44,633 nucleotides of DNA from Streptomyces purpureus (GTDB lineage: Bacteria; Actinomycetota; Actinomycetes; Streptomycetales; Streptomycetaceae): positions 144,412 to 189,044 of the forward strand of contig NZ_BMQQ01000012.1 of the NCBI RefSeq assembly GCF_014648195.1. The letters are read 5' to 3'. The notes under the pieces are model-generated. The model searched no databases. It saw only the letters and a list, made by a program, of their open reading frames with translations, and had not been told where the DNA came from. The translations under genes were made by a program, and so were the position numbers. Below, piece by piece: positions 1-8,609 of this stretch (within the stretch, counting starts at the first letter, position 1; every line of letters begins with the position of its first letter).

Positions 1-44
1 GTGCGGCAGGCTGCCTGCGCACTCCAGTCGGTTACCCAGCCCAT
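1..44 (-). CDS. wblA: WblA (WhiB-like Fe-S regulator), N-terminal fragment
   Basis: Only the first 14 codons are inside the window, read on the minus strand from the ATG at 44. They give MGWVTDWSAQAACR, which I recognise as the conserved N-terminus of WblA. Cys13 would be the first of the four cysteines that hold the [4Fe-4S] cluster in WhiB-like proteins. A GGGAGAGG ribosome-binding site lies just upstream. WblA is a developmental and antibiotic regulator in Streptomyces. The gene is divergent from the penicillin-binding protein gene, an arrangement I remember from Streptomyces chromosomes. The identification rests on 14 residues plus context; the rest lies beyond the window edge. Confidence 0.85.
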   Translation of the reverse strand, partial: MGWVTDWSAQAACR

Positions 45-567
45 CACGGCGCCGTCCTCTCCCGAATCGAGGCTCCCCCACGGCGGCAGCGGCATATTCA
101 CCGCTGCCAGTTGAGGACGTTACGGAAGGTGGACACAGCGCAACACCCCCTTCGGGCCCAATCTTGAATGGCCCGAACGGACTATGCGTACGCGGCAGAT
201 CACCCAGGGGAGTGACCGATGGACATGCGCGACATTCCCGGCAAAACGGGACAGTTCAGTTGAGCCACAACGGGCGCGGGACGACACACGAGGCGCAATC
301 GGACAGGACGTCACACGGCTCGGGTTCCGTGGGAGTCACCGTCGATGTCACGCCGGGCCTTGACGCCTTGATACGAATCCACACTGCTGTGACAGTTGAG
401 AGCAGCTTAGGCCAAGGCCTGTACGCGTGTCCGGCGAATGAGAACGTAGGCACCTGGTCGAGACGCCGACGGCCCGGCCGCGCCCGGATGTCACGGTCTG
501 GTACTCGAACGCTCCGAGAAGCCCCTGCTCCTACGGAACGCCACTACCTACGGATTAGGCTGCCCCC
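45..567. promoter_or_regulatory. Long divergent intergenic region between wblA and the PBP gene
   Basis: This 523-base region has no convincing coding sequence; the short open frames in it lack supporting codon bias and ribosome-binding sites. It must hold the wblA promoter (minus) and the PBP promoter (plus). A perfect 8-bp inverted repeat, GGCAGCGG (85-92) and CCGCTGCC (101-108) around an 8-base A/T-rich loop, sits about 40 bases upstream of the wblA start and could be an operator or a leader hairpin. I could not assign clear -35/-10 boxes. Confidence 0.5.
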
Positions 568-2793
568 ATGGCAAAGAAGCGCTCGGGCGGAGGCCTCACC
601 GGGGCCCAGCAGGCCGCCAAGTTCCTCGGTGTCAGTGTGCTCTCCGGAGCAGTACTGGCAGGCATCGCGCTGCCTGCCGCCGGGGCCCTGGGACTTGGCG
701 CCAAGGGAACGGTCGAGGGGTTCGACGAGATCCCCGCCAATCTGAAGCGGCCCCCGCTGAGTCAGCGCACCACGATCCTGGACTCGAAGGGCGGCCAGAT
801 CGCCACCGTCTACTCCCGGGACCGGACCGTCGTCCCGCTGGAGAAGATCTCCCCCTATATGCAGAAGGCGATCGTCGCGATCGAGGACTCGCGCTTCTAC
901 GAGCACGGGGCGATCGACCTCAAGGGCGTGCTGCGGGCCATCAACCGCAACGCCCAGGAGGGCGGCGTCGCCCAGGGCGCCTCGACCCTCACCCAGCAGT
1001 ACGTGAAGAACGTCTTCGTCGAGGAGGCCGGCGACGACCCCGACAAGGTCGCCCAGGCCACCCAGCAGACGATCGGCCGTAAGGTCCGCGAGCTGAAGTA
1101 CGCGATCCAGGTCGAGGAGGAGCTCGGGAAGAAGAAGATCCTCGAGAACTACCTCAACATCACCTTCTTCGGGCAGCAGGCCTACGGCATCGAGTCGGCC
1201 TCCAAGCGGTACTTCTCCAAGTCCGCCAAGGACCTGACCCTGGAAGAGGCCGCGCTCCTCGCCGGCATCGTCCAGTCGCCGAGCCGCTACGACCCCGTCA
1301 ACGACACCACCGAGGCGACCCAGCGCCGCAACATCGTGCTGCAGCGGATGGCCGACGTGAAGGACATCAGCCAGGCAGAGGCCGACCGCGCGAAGGCCAC
1401 GCCGATCAAGCTCAAGGTCAGCAGGCCCAAGAACGGCTGCATCACCGCCGTCGACGGCGCCGGCTTCTTCTGCGACTACGTGAAGCAGGTCTTCCTCTCC
1501 GACCCGGTCTTCGGCAAGACCCGCGAGGAGCGGGCCAAGGTCTGGAACCGCGGCGGGCTGAAGATCAAGACGACGCTCGACCCGCAGGCGCAGAAGTCCG
1601 CGCAGGACTCCCTCAAGAACCACGTCTACCAGGACGACAAGGTCGCGGCGGCCATCACCATGGTCCAGCCCGGCACCGGCAAGATCCTGGCGATGGGCCA
1701 GTCCAGGCCGTACGGCTTCGGCGAGCACGAGACCACGATCAACTACTCGGTCAACAAGCGGATGGGCGGCTCGAACTTCGGCTTCCCGGTCGGCTCGACC
1801 TTCAAGCCGTTCGTGGCCGCGGCGGCCATAGAGCAGGGCAGGCCGCCGACGCAGTCGTACCCGTCGCCGTTCTCCATGCCGTACCCCGCCTCCATCCCGA
1901 CCTGCGGGGGCAACCCCTGGGTCAACGACGGGGCCAAGCTGGAGAACGAGAACGAGGCCGAGGTCGGTCCGTACGCGCTCAAGGAGGCGATGGCGAAGTC
2001 GGTCAACACCTACTTCGTCCAGATGATCGAGGACATCGGGCTCTGCCCGGTGGTCCAGATGACCGACAAGCTGGGCGTGGTCCAGGGCAACGGCACCAAG
2101 CTGCCGGTCTCGCCCTCGCCGCTCACGCTCGGCTCGACCGGTATCTCGCCGCTGACGATGGCGACGGCGTACGCGGCGTTCGCCAACCGCGGCACGTACT
2201 GCACCCCGACCGCGATCGAGTCGATCAAGACGCCGGACGGCAAGCGGCTCGACGTCCCGCAGACGTCGTGCAGCAAGGCGATGAACGAGCGGACCGCGGA
2301 CACGATCAACACACTGCTGCGCGGTGTGATCGACTCCGGTACCGGTCAGCAGGCGGGTCTCAGCAGCCGCGACAGCGCGGGTAAGACGGGTACGACCGAC
2401 GAGCGGAAGAACGCCTGGTTCGCCGGGTACACCCCGAACCTGTCCAGCGCGGTGTGGGTCGGCAGCCCCAGCCAGCAGGTCTCGATGGAGCGCATCACCA
2501 TCGGCGGCGAGTACCACGCCCAGGTCTTCGGTGGCCAGGTCCCGGGTCCGATCTGGAAGGACGCGATGAACGGCGCGCTGAGCGGTCAGCCGGCGCCGTC
2601 GTTCGTGGACGTCTCCATCCCTGACGCGGCGCAGCCGGACCCGGACAAGCCGCGCGACGACAAGGGCCGCGACCGGGACAACAAGCCGGGCGGCAACCGC
2701 CCGGGCAAGCCCGGCGACGGCTGGCCCGGGATCTTCCCGCCGGACGTGATCGGCGGCGGGAACGGCCGGGGCCAGGGCAACAACAACGACTGA
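568..2793 (+). CDS. Class A penicillin-binding protein (transglycosylase/transpeptidase)
   Basis: This 741-residue protein is a bifunctional peptidoglycan synthase. A hydrophobic segment at about 18-44 anchors it in the membrane. The GT51 glycosyltransferase domain shows the EDSRFYEHG motif (106-114) with its catalytic Glu, and GASTLTQQ (137-144). The transpeptidase domain has all three motifs: S410-T-F-K413, SVN at 478-480 and KTGT at 606-609. The last ~90 residues are a Pro/Gly/Asp/Arg-rich tail with no PASTA domain. It polymerises glycan strands and cross-links stem peptides outside the membrane. The ATG start lacks a strong ribosome-binding site. It diverges from wblA and converges on the YqeY-like gene across a shared terminator. 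Confidence 0.93.
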   Translation: MAKKRSGGGLTGAQQAAKFLGVSVLSGAVLAGIALPAAGALGLGAKGTVEGFDEIPANLKRPPLSQRTTILDSKGGQIATVYSRDRTVVPLEKISPYMQKAIVAIEDSRFYEHGAIDLKGVLRAINRNAQEGGVAQGASTLTQQYVKNVFVEEAGDDPDKVAQATQQTIGRKVRELKYAIQVEEELGKKKILENYLNITFFGQQAYGIESASKRYFSKSAKDLTLEEAALLAGIVQSPSRYDPVNDTTEATQRRNIVLQRMADVKDISQAEADRAKATPIKLKVSRPKNGCITAVDGAGFFCDYVKQVFLSDPVFGKTREERAKVWNRGGLKIKTTLDPQAQKSAQDSLKNHVYQDDKVAAAITMVQPGTGKILAMGQSRPYGFGEHETTINYSVNKRMGGSNFGFPVGSTFKPFVAAAAIEQGRPPTQSYPSPFSMPYPASIPTCGGNPWVNDGAKLENENEAEVGPYALKEAMAKSVNTYFVQMIEDIGLCPVVQMTDKLGVVQGNGTKLPVSPSPLTLGSTGISPLTMATAYAAFANRGTYCTPTAIESIKTPDGKRLDVPQTSCSKAMNERTADTINTLLRGVIDSGTGQQAGLSSRDSAGKTGTTDERKNAWFAGYTPNLSSAVWVGSPSQQVSMERITIGGEYHAQVFGGQVPGPIWKDAMNGALSGQPAPSFVDVSIPDAAQPDPDKPRDDKGRDRDNKPGGNRPGKPGDGWPGIFPPDVIGGGNGRGQGNNND

Positions 2794-2828
2794 CCTCGCA
2801 CTGAGCTGGCACTGAGCTCGCACGGCGG

Positions 2829-2861
2829 AAGGGGTGGACCGCGTCACGCGGTCCACCCCTT
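2829..2861. terminator. Bidirectional hairpin terminator
   Basis: A perfect 15-bp stem (2829-2843 and 2847-2861) with a 3-base loop lies between two convergent genes. There is no long T tract, which is normal for Streptomyces terminators. Perfect symmetry suggests it serves both the PBP gene and the YqeY-like gene. Confidence 0.8.
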
Positions 2862-2908
2862 CGTCGACGTTCGCTGCCCCCGGGCGTCTGCCCTGGTGGG
2901 GCCGGGTG

Positions 2909-3373
2909 TCAGCCCGCGAGGAGCTGCTTGACGGCGGTGGCGACCCGGCTGCCTTCCGCGCGGCCCTCCACCTTCGGCTTAACGATCTTCATGACGGCGC
3001 CCATCGCCTTCGGGCCCTCGGCACCGGCGGCCTTGGCCTCCTCGACGGCCTGGGCCACGATCTGGCGCAGCTCGTCGTCGCTCAGCTGCTGCGGGAGGTA
3101 CGCGTCGAGAATGACGCCCTCCGCCCGCTCACGCTCGGCGGACTCGGCGCGACCGCCCTTGTCGAAGGCCTCGGCGGCCTCGCGGCGCTTCTTCGCCTCC
3201 TTGGTGAGAACCTTCAGCACCTCGTCGTCGGTCAGCTCACGCGAGTCCTTGCCGGCCGTCTCCTCGTAGGCGATGGCGGAGAGGGTGAGCCGGAGCGTCG
3301 AGGAGCGCAGTTCGTCGCGCGCCTTGATCGCCTCGGTGAGGTCGTCCTGGAGCTTGGCCTTGAGCGTGGTCAT
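2909..3373 (-). CDS. GatB/YqeY domain protein
   Basis: This 154-residue protein begins MTTLKAKLQDDLTEAIK and belongs to the YqeY family, small helical proteins resembling the tail domain of the GatB/GatE amidotransferase subunits. Typical family features are visible: the D-x-x-x-A-x-K helix at the N-terminus, the Glu/Lys-rich central helices, and the closing segment with G-x-x-M-x-x-v (GAVMKIVKPKVEGRAEGS). The length is normal. I chose the ATG at 3373 because the family starts with this segment; an upstream in-frame start at 3415 would add an atypical Arg/Cys-rich leader. The cellular role is not established. The gene is divergent from the phosphoesterase gene 77 bases away. Confidence 0.85.
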   Translation of the reverse strand: MTTLKAKLQDDLTEAIKARDELRSSTLRLTLSAIAYEETAGKDSRELTDDEVLKVLTKEAKKRREAAEAFDKGGRAESAERERAEGVILDAYLPQQLSDDELRQIVAQAVEEAKAAGAEGPKAMGAVMKIVKPKVEGRAEGSRVATAVKQLLAG

Positions 3374-3450
3374 GGCACAAGTGTGGCAGGTACGAGGTCG
3401 GCGCCGCCCGTCCATTTCTGCCGTACGGCGCGGTCTGCGACGATGTGGGG

Positions 3451-4389
3451 ATGCGCGCGCAATACGGGATTCCCTTGAAAGTCACGGCAGGTGTGGCGGC
3501 GGTCGGCGCGGTCGGCCTGGCGTACGCGGCGGGATTCGAGGCCCGCTCGTTCCGGCTCCGCCGGGTGACCGTCCCGGTCCTGCCGCCCGGCATGCGCGAC
3601 CTGCGCGTCCTCCAGGTGTCCGACATCCACATGGTGAGCGGGCAGCGCAAGAAGCGGGCGTGGCTCCAGTCGCTGGCGGGCCTGCGGCCCGACTTCGTCG
3701 TGAACACCGGCGACAACCTCTCCGACACGGAGGGCGTGCCGGAGGTCGTGGACGCGCTCGGTCCGCTGATGGAGTTCCCGGGCGTCTATGTCTTCGGCTC
3801 CAACGACTACTACGGCCCCCGGCTGCGCAACCCCGGCCGCTATCTGCTGGAGAAGGTCCAGGGCAGGCACGGCCTGAACGGCAACGCACCGGTCGTGGGC
3901 GCCGTGCACAACCCGTGGGAGGAGCTGCGGGACGCGTTCGACGCGGCGGGCTGGGTGAACCTGACCAACACCCGGGGCCGGCTGAAGCTGGACGGACTGG
4001 ACGTGGCGTTCACCGGCCTGGACGACCCGCACATCAAGCGCGACCGCTACGAACGCGTCGCTGGCGGCCCCGACACCGCCGCCGACTTCTCCATCGGCGT
4101 GGTCCACGCCCCCTACCTGCGCTCCCTGGACGCCTTCACCACGGACGGCTACCCGCTGATCCTGGCCGGCCACACCCATGGCGGGCAGCTGTGCATCCCC
4201 TTCTACGGGGCGCTGGTCACCAACTGCGACCTGGACACGGACCGCGTGAAGGGCCTCTCGACCCACCGGTCCGGCGGCAACGTCTCGTACCTGCACGTCT
4301 CGGCCGGGTGCGGTACGAACCGGTACACCCCAGTCCGATTCGCCTGCCCACCCGAGGCCACGCTCCTGACACTCACGGCGCGCGACTGA
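3451..4389 (+). CDS. Calcineurin-like metallophosphoesterase, membrane-anchored
   Basis: A protein of about 312 residues with an N-terminal hydrophobic segment (about 7-27) followed by a metallophosphatase domain. Metal-binding motifs are SDIH (57-60), GDN (87-89), a GSND that replaces the usual GNHD, a later His in VVHAPYL, and GHTHGG near the C-terminus. This pattern fits the YkuE-like group of membrane-associated phosphoesterases, some of which act on phospholipids or related substrates; the substrate here is unknown. A GTG at 3445, two codons upstream, is an equally possible start, and neither has a strong ribosome-binding site. The His-to-Ser change in the GNHD motif deserves notice because that His is a catalytic residue in many family members. 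Confidence 0.85.
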   Translation: MRAQYGIPLKVTAGVAAVGAVGLAYAAGFEARSFRLRRVTVPVLPPGMRDLRVLQVSDIHMVSGQRKKRAWLQSLAGLRPDFVVNTGDNLSDTEGVPEVVDALGPLMEFPGVYVFGSNDYYGPRLRNPGRYLLEKVQGRHGLNGNAPVVGAVHNPWEELRDAFDAAGWVNLTNTRGRLKLDGLDVAFTGLDDPHIKRDRYERVAGGPDTAADFSIGVVHAPYLRSLDAFTTDGYPLILAGHTHGGQLCIPFYGALVTNCDLDTDRVKGLSTHRSGGNVSYLHVSAGCGTNRYTPVRFACPPEATLLTLTARD

Positions 4390-4499
4390 GTCCACCGGCC
4401 CGCAGGGCCTGCGGCGCCCCGAAAACCGGATTTCGTCTCCGGCCGAGGGTGGGCTAAAGTAATCGATGTCGCCGCGACGGAATGCCTGAGCAGTGACAT

Positions 4500-4573
4500 C
4501 GGGGTGTAGCGCAGCTTGGCAGCGCGCTTCGTTCGGGACGAAGAGGTCGTGGGTTCAAATCCCGCCACCCCGA
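4500..4573 (+). tRNA. tRNA-Pro (anticodon CGG)
   Basis: The 74-base sequence folds as a tRNA. The acceptor arm pairs CGGGGTG with CACCCCG, and the anticodon arm is CTTCG/CGAAG around the loop TTCGGGA, giving anticodon CGG. The T-arm contains GGTTCAAATCC, and the discriminator base is A. CCA is not encoded. A strong hairpin follows at 4589. tRNA-Pro genes are used as integration sites by some actinomycete elements, but no integrase or duplicated 3' end is visible here. Confidence 0.95.
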
Positions 4574-4588
4574 CTTCGTAAGACCAGG

Positions 4589-4622
4589 TCAAGGGCTTGA
4601 TCCATATGGATCAGGCCCTTGA
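4589..4622 (+). terminator. Hairpin terminator after tRNA-Pro
   Basis: A 16-bp inverted repeat (4589-4604 and 4607-4622) with one G-U pair and a 2-base loop lies 15 bases downstream of the tRNA. It is the probable transcription stop. Confidence 0.8.
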
Positions 4623-4772
4623 GTGGTTTCCGGAAACCGTTTGGGGGAGGGACCCGAGGGCGTCTCCCGGTGTGCCCTCTTCCCGGGACGGTCGGTGTCC
4701 CTCCGGCAATTGCCCAGCTCGCGCGGAGCGTTGGCTTCTTCGCGCCCATGACAGGACAGGTCAGCCCCGCCC

Positions 4773-6278
4773 ATGCCCTCCTCTGCCCTCTTGCCGTCGC
4801 TGTGGCCGCGTGGCCGTCGTCGTCCGTCCTGGTTCGCGCCGAAGGTGCTGCGGACCGAGGTGCTCGGCGGGCTTGTGGTGGCGCTGGCTCTGATACCCGA
4901 GGCCATCTCGTTCTCGATCATCGCGGGGGTGGATCCGGCGATCGGGCTGTTCGCGTCGTTCACGATGGCTGTGACCATTGCGATCGTGGGTGGGCGGCCG
5001 GCGATGATCTCGGCGGCGACCGGGGCCGTGGCTCTGGTCATCGCCCCGCTGAACCGGGAGCACGGGTTCGGCTATCTCGTGGCGGCGGTCATCCTGGGGG
5101 GCGTGTTCCAGATCGTGCTCGGCGGGCTCGGTGTGGCGCGGCTGCTGCGGTTCATACCCCGCTCGGTGATGGTGGGCTTCGTCAACGCGCTCGCCATCCT
5201 GGTGTTCCTGGCGCAGGTGCCGGAACTGCGGGACGTGCCGTGGGCCGTGTATCCGCTGGTGGCGGCCGGTCTGGCACTCATGGTGTTCTTCCCGAAGGTC
5301 ACCACGGTGGTCCCCGCGCCCCTGGTGTCGATCGTCATCCTCACCACCATCACGGTCGCGGCCGGGATCGCCGTACCGACCGTCGGGGACAAGGGCGCCC
5401 TGCCGTCGGCGCTGCCTGTGCCCGGGCTGCCCGACGTGCCGTTCACCATGGACACCCTGACGACCGTCGCTCCGTACGCCTTCGCCATGGCGCTGGTCGG
5501 GCTGATGGAGTCCCTGATGACGGCGAAGCTCGTCGATGACATCACCGACACCCCCTCCAGCAAGACGCGCGAGTCCGTCGGTCAGGGCGTCGCGAACATC
5601 GTCACCGGGTTCTTCGGCGGCATGGGCGGCTGCGCGATGATCGGCCAGACGATGATCAACGTGAAGGTGTCCGGGGCCCGCACGCGGTTGTCGACTTTTC
5701 TCGCCGGTGTCTTTCTGATGGTGCTGTGCATCGTCTTCGGGCCCGTCGTCTCCGAGATCCCGATGGCCGCTCTGGTGGCCGTCATGGTCATGGTCTGCTT
5801 CGCGACCTTCGACTGGCACTCGATCGCGCCGAAGACGCTGAAGCGGATGCCGGTCGGGGAGACCACCGTCATGGTGGTGACCGTGGCGTGTGTGGTCGCG
5901 ACCCACAATCTCGCCGTGGGTGTGGTCGCCGGGTCGGTGACCGCCATGGTCATTTTCGCCATGCGAGTGGCCCACCTAGCCGAAGTCACGGCCGTCACCG
6001 ACCCGGACCACACCACCGTCGTCTACCGGGTGACCGGCGAGCTGTTCTTCGCCTCCTCCAACGATCTGGTCGGCCAGTTCAACTACGCCACCGACCCCGA
6101 CCGGGTCGTCATCGACCTGTCCGCCGCCCACATCTGGGACGCCTCCTCCGTCGCCGCCCTCGATGCCATCGAGACGAAGTACGCCCAGCGCGGCAAGAAG
6201 GTCGAGATCACCGGCCTCAACGACCCCAGTGCCCACCTGCACGGCAAGCTCAGCGGCGAACTCGCGGCCGGCCACTGA
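4773..6278 (+). CDS. SulP-family anion permease with STAS domain
   Basis: This 501-residue integral membrane protein belongs to the SulP (SLC26-type) family. The N-terminal signature EVLGGLVVALALIPEAISFS is present, followed by about ten hydrophobic spans. The C-terminal ~95 residues form a cytoplasmic STAS domain with the typical VVIDLSAAHIWDASSVAALD strand-helix. SulP proteins carry sulfate, bicarbonate, chloride or dicarboxylates, and the motifs do not tell which. The ATG start has only a weak ribosome-binding site. The gene converges with the flotillin gene, with a shared hairpin between them. Nothing nearby (no sulfate assimilation or carbonic anhydrase gene) narrows the substrate. Confidence 0.92.
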   Translation: MPSSALLPSLWPRGRRRPSWFAPKVLRTEVLGGLVVALALIPEAISFSIIAGVDPAIGLFASFTMAVTIAIVGGRPAMISAATGAVALVIAPLNREHGFGYLVAAVILGGVFQIVLGGLGVARLLRFIPRSVMVGFVNALAILVFLAQVPELRDVPWAVYPLVAAGLALMVFFPKVTTVVPAPLVSIVILTTITVAAGIAVPTVGDKGALPSALPVPGLPDVPFTMDTLTTVAPYAFAMALVGLMESLMTAKLVDDITDTPSSKTRESVGQGVANIVTGFFGGMGGCAMIGQTMINVKVSGARTRLSTFLAGVFLMVLCIVFGPVVSEIPMAALVAVMVMVCFATFDWHSIAPKTLKRMPVGETTVMVVTVACVVATHNLAVGVVAGSVTAMVIFAMRVAHLAEVTAVTDPDHTTVVYRVTGELFFASSNDLVGQFNYATDPDRVVIDLSAAHIWDASSVAALDAIETKYAQRGKKVEITGLNDPSAHLHGKLSGELAAGH

Positions 6279-6298
6279 CGGGCGGCCCACGGACGGCG

Positions 6299-6329
6299 GG
6301 GGTTCCCGCACCCCCGTGGCGGGAACCCC
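6299..6329. terminator. Bidirectional hairpin terminator
   Basis: An 11-bp perfect stem (6299-6309 and 6319-6329) with a 9-base loop lies between the convergent SulP and flotillin genes. Confidence 0.7.
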
Positions 6330-6347
6330 TGGCCTCCGTCGTCGTGA

Positions 6348-7877
6348 CTAGTCGGTGATGGCGATCGTGCCGTTGGGCGAAGCCGGGGCGGGGGCCTGGG
6401 CGGGGACCGGCTCCGTGGGGGTGAGCTGCTTCAGGAGCCCGGCCAGGTCGACGCCGGTGGTGGAGCCGATGAGTTCCATGCCCTGGGCGACGTTGTCGGC
6501 GACGGTCCGGGACAGCTTCGAGGCGCCGTCGGTGGATATGACGGTCATCTTGTCGATGGCGGTCAGCGGTTCGGCGGCCTTGGCGACGACCTGCGGCAGC
6601 ACGTCGACGACCATCTGGAGCCGGGCCGCCTCGCCGTAGCGGCTGAAGGCGTCTGCCTTCTTCTGCATCGCCTCGGCCTCGGCGGTGCCCCTGGCGGCGA
6701 TGGCAGCGGCTTCCGCGTCGCCCTCCAGGCGGACGGCGTCGGCGATGGCCGCGCGCCGGGCCCGCTCGGCCTCGCCGCGCTTGGCGCCCTCGATGGCCTC
6801 CGCCTCGGCGAGGGCGGAACGGCGCTGCTTCTCACCCTCACCTGTCAGGCGGGCACGCTCGGCCTCCGCCTCGGCGGCGGCGATGGCCGCGAGGCGCTCG
6901 GCCTCGGCCTGCTTGACCCGGGCGACACGCTTGGCCTCGGCCTCCTGCTCGGCCTCATAGCGCCGGGCGTCGGCGGGCTTACGGACCTGGGTGTCGAGCT
7001 GGCGGTCGGTGAGGGCCGCCTGGCGCTCGGCCACCTTCTCCTGCTCGGTCAGGATCTGCTGCTGACGGTCGGCCTCGGCGAGCGGGCCCGCGGCGTTGGC
7101 CTGGGCCGCGGCCGCGTCGGTCTCCGCCTTGATCTCCGCCTGGCGCAGGTACAGCGTGCGCTGGGCGACGGCTATCTCCTCCTCCGCCTTGAGGCGCGCC
7201 TGCTCGGCCGCCTGGCGGGCGTTGGCCTCGGCGATGTCCGCCTCCTGCTTGGCGCGGGCGGCCTCCGGCCGGCCGAGGTCCTCCAGGTACGAGCCCTCGG
7301 TCGTGATGTCCTGGATCTGGAAGGCGTCGAGGACGAGGCCCTGCCCGGAGAGGCTGGCCTCGGCCTCTTCGGCGACCTGCCCGGCGAAGGCGGCGCGGTC
7401 GCGGATGATGTCCTCCACCGACATCCGGCCCACGATGGCCCGCAGGGCGCCGGACAGTACTTCCTGAGTGAAGCCGACGATGCCGTCCTGCTGCTGGAGG
7501 AAGCGCTGGGCGGCGGCGCGGATGGCGTCCTCGTTACCGCCGACCTTGACGATCGCCACGCCCTCGAGGTTCGCCTTGATGCCGCGAAGGGTGACGGCGC
7601 CGCGGACTGCGATCGGAATGTGCCGGCTGGACAGTTCGAGGGTGTAGCGCTGCTGCACGAACGGGACGACGAACACCCCGCCGCCGACCACGACCTTCTG
7701 GCCGCTGTTGTCCGTCGATATCCGCCCGGTCTCCGGGTCGGTGGACTTCTTGCCCCGCCGGCCGGTGATGATGAATGCCTCGCTGGGTCCGGCGACCTTG
7801 TAGCGGGTGACGACGACCAGGGCGAGCAGGACGAGGAGTACGACCACTCCCACGACCGCGATGACGACTGGACTCAT
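6348..7877 (-). CDS. Flotillin-like SPFH-domain protein
   Basis: A 509-residue protein with one N-terminal transmembrane segment (about 3-24), then an SPFH (band 7) domain to about residue 190. A very long Ala/Glu/Arg-rich coiled coil with repeated AEAE and EAERAR segments fills about 200-420. The last third contains the flotillin-type region. Flotillins scaffold ordered membrane microdomains and recruit signalling and cell-wall proteins. The ATG at 7877 has a good GGGAGGAT ribosome-binding site. The gene upstream on the same strand encodes a membrane NfeD-like protein, and NfeD and flotillin are known partners encoded together in many bacteria, so the two probably form an operon. Confidence 0.93.
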   Translation of the reverse strand: MSPVVIAVVGVVVLLVLLALVVVTRYKVAGPSEAFIITGRRGKKSTDPETGRISTDNSGQKVVVGGGVFVVPFVQQRYTLELSSRHIPIAVRGAVTLRGIKANLEGVAIVKVGGNEDAIRAAAQRFLQQQDGIVGFTQEVLSGALRAIVGRMSVEDIIRDRAAFAGQVAEEAEASLSGQGLVLDAFQIQDITTEGSYLEDLGRPEAARAKQEADIAEANARQAAEQARLKAEEEIAVAQRTLYLRQAEIKAETDAAAAQANAAGPLAEADRQQQILTEQEKVAERQAALTDRQLDTQVRKPADARRYEAEQEAEAKRVARVKQAEAERLAAIAAAEAEAERARLTGEGEKQRRSALAEAEAIEGAKRGEAERARRAAIADAVRLEGDAEAAAIAARGTAEAEAMQKKADAFSRYGEAARLQMVVDVLPQVVAKAAEPLTAIDKMTVISTDGASKLSRTVADNVAQGMELIGSTTGVDLAGLLKQLTPTEPVPAQAPAPASPNGTIAITD

Positions 7878-7965
7878 GCTGGATCCTCCCTGCCTCCCCC
7901 GAGGGAGCAGATCGACTATGGACTGACAGATGTGGGGACGGTGACGGGCCGGGTGAGGGCGCGTT

Positions 7966-8475
7966 TCAGCGCTCGACGGCCCGGACGTCGACCGAGGTGG
8001 CGGACGGCGTCGCCGTCACCCAGACTTCGGCGCCGCGGGCGAGTGGTCCGTCGGCGGTCGCCGCGTACTTCACGGGCTGCCCGGCCAGCCGTAGCAGCAC
8101 CTCGCCGTAGCCGCCCGCAGGGATGGCGGTGACGACCGTCCCCGCTGTTCCCACGAGCTCGTCCTGGCGCGGCGCGGCGCCGCTGCGGTCCCGTATGAGC
8201 ACGCGGCTCAGCCGGTAGGTCAGCCAGCCGGCGCCCGCCCCGGCCACGGCCCCCGCGGCAGTGGCCGGGACCGGCCCCAGGCCAGTGATCCCGAGGACGA
8301 GAGCTCCGCTGAAGCCGAGCATCGAGACGAAGCCGGCGACGACCGGGAGCGACAGCCAGCCGTCGAGGAGGCCGTCGAGGGCACCGTCGAAGAGGCCTTC
8401 CAGCACGCCGTCGAACACCAGCGAGCAGACCAGGAGGATGACCCCGGCTATGCCGAGACCCAGAAACAGACCCAT
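7966..8475 (-). CDS. NfeD-like membrane protein
   Basis: A 169-residue protein with three to four N-terminal hydrophobic segments (about 2-100). A soluble C-terminal domain (about 105-169) has short beta strands (LVGTAGTVVTAIPAGGYGEVLL, GAEVWVTA) typical of the OB-fold NfeD C-domain. A run of Leu/Phe/Asp/Gly heptad-like repeats (GVLEGLFDGALDGLLDGWL) sits between the first two membrane spans and is unusual. Its position directly upstream of the flotillin gene supports the NfeD assignment, since these proteins cooperate in membrane microdomains. Sequence similarity alone is modest. Confidence 0.75.
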   Translation of the reverse strand: MGLFLGLGIAGVILLVCSLVFDGVLEGLFDGALDGLLDGWLSLPVVAGFVSMLGFSGALVLGITGLGPVPATAAGAVAGAGAGWLTYRLSRVLIRDRSGAAPRQDELVGTAGTVVTAIPAGGYGEVLLRLAGQPVKYAATADGPLARGAEVWVTATPSATSVDVRAVER

Positions 8476-8609
8476 GACCGCCCTCCCTCATCTGACTGGC
8501 GTTTCCGCCGGACGAGGGCATCGTGTCAAAGCCACCACCCCGCGCACATTGCCTGCGGTCGGCAATCTTGACGCCTCTTTGACGCGCCTGAAGCGTCGGC
8601 CGCCGGGCG

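Noticed and set aside
544..2856. A 770-residue minus-strand frame opposite the PBP gene.
   Set aside because: The opposite strand has a full set of PBP motifs; this frame is Arg/Val/Leu/Asp shadow sequence.
4500..4573. tRNA-Pro as an occupied integration site.
   Set aside because: No integrase, no duplicated tRNA 3' end and no change in base composition downstream; the site looks empty.
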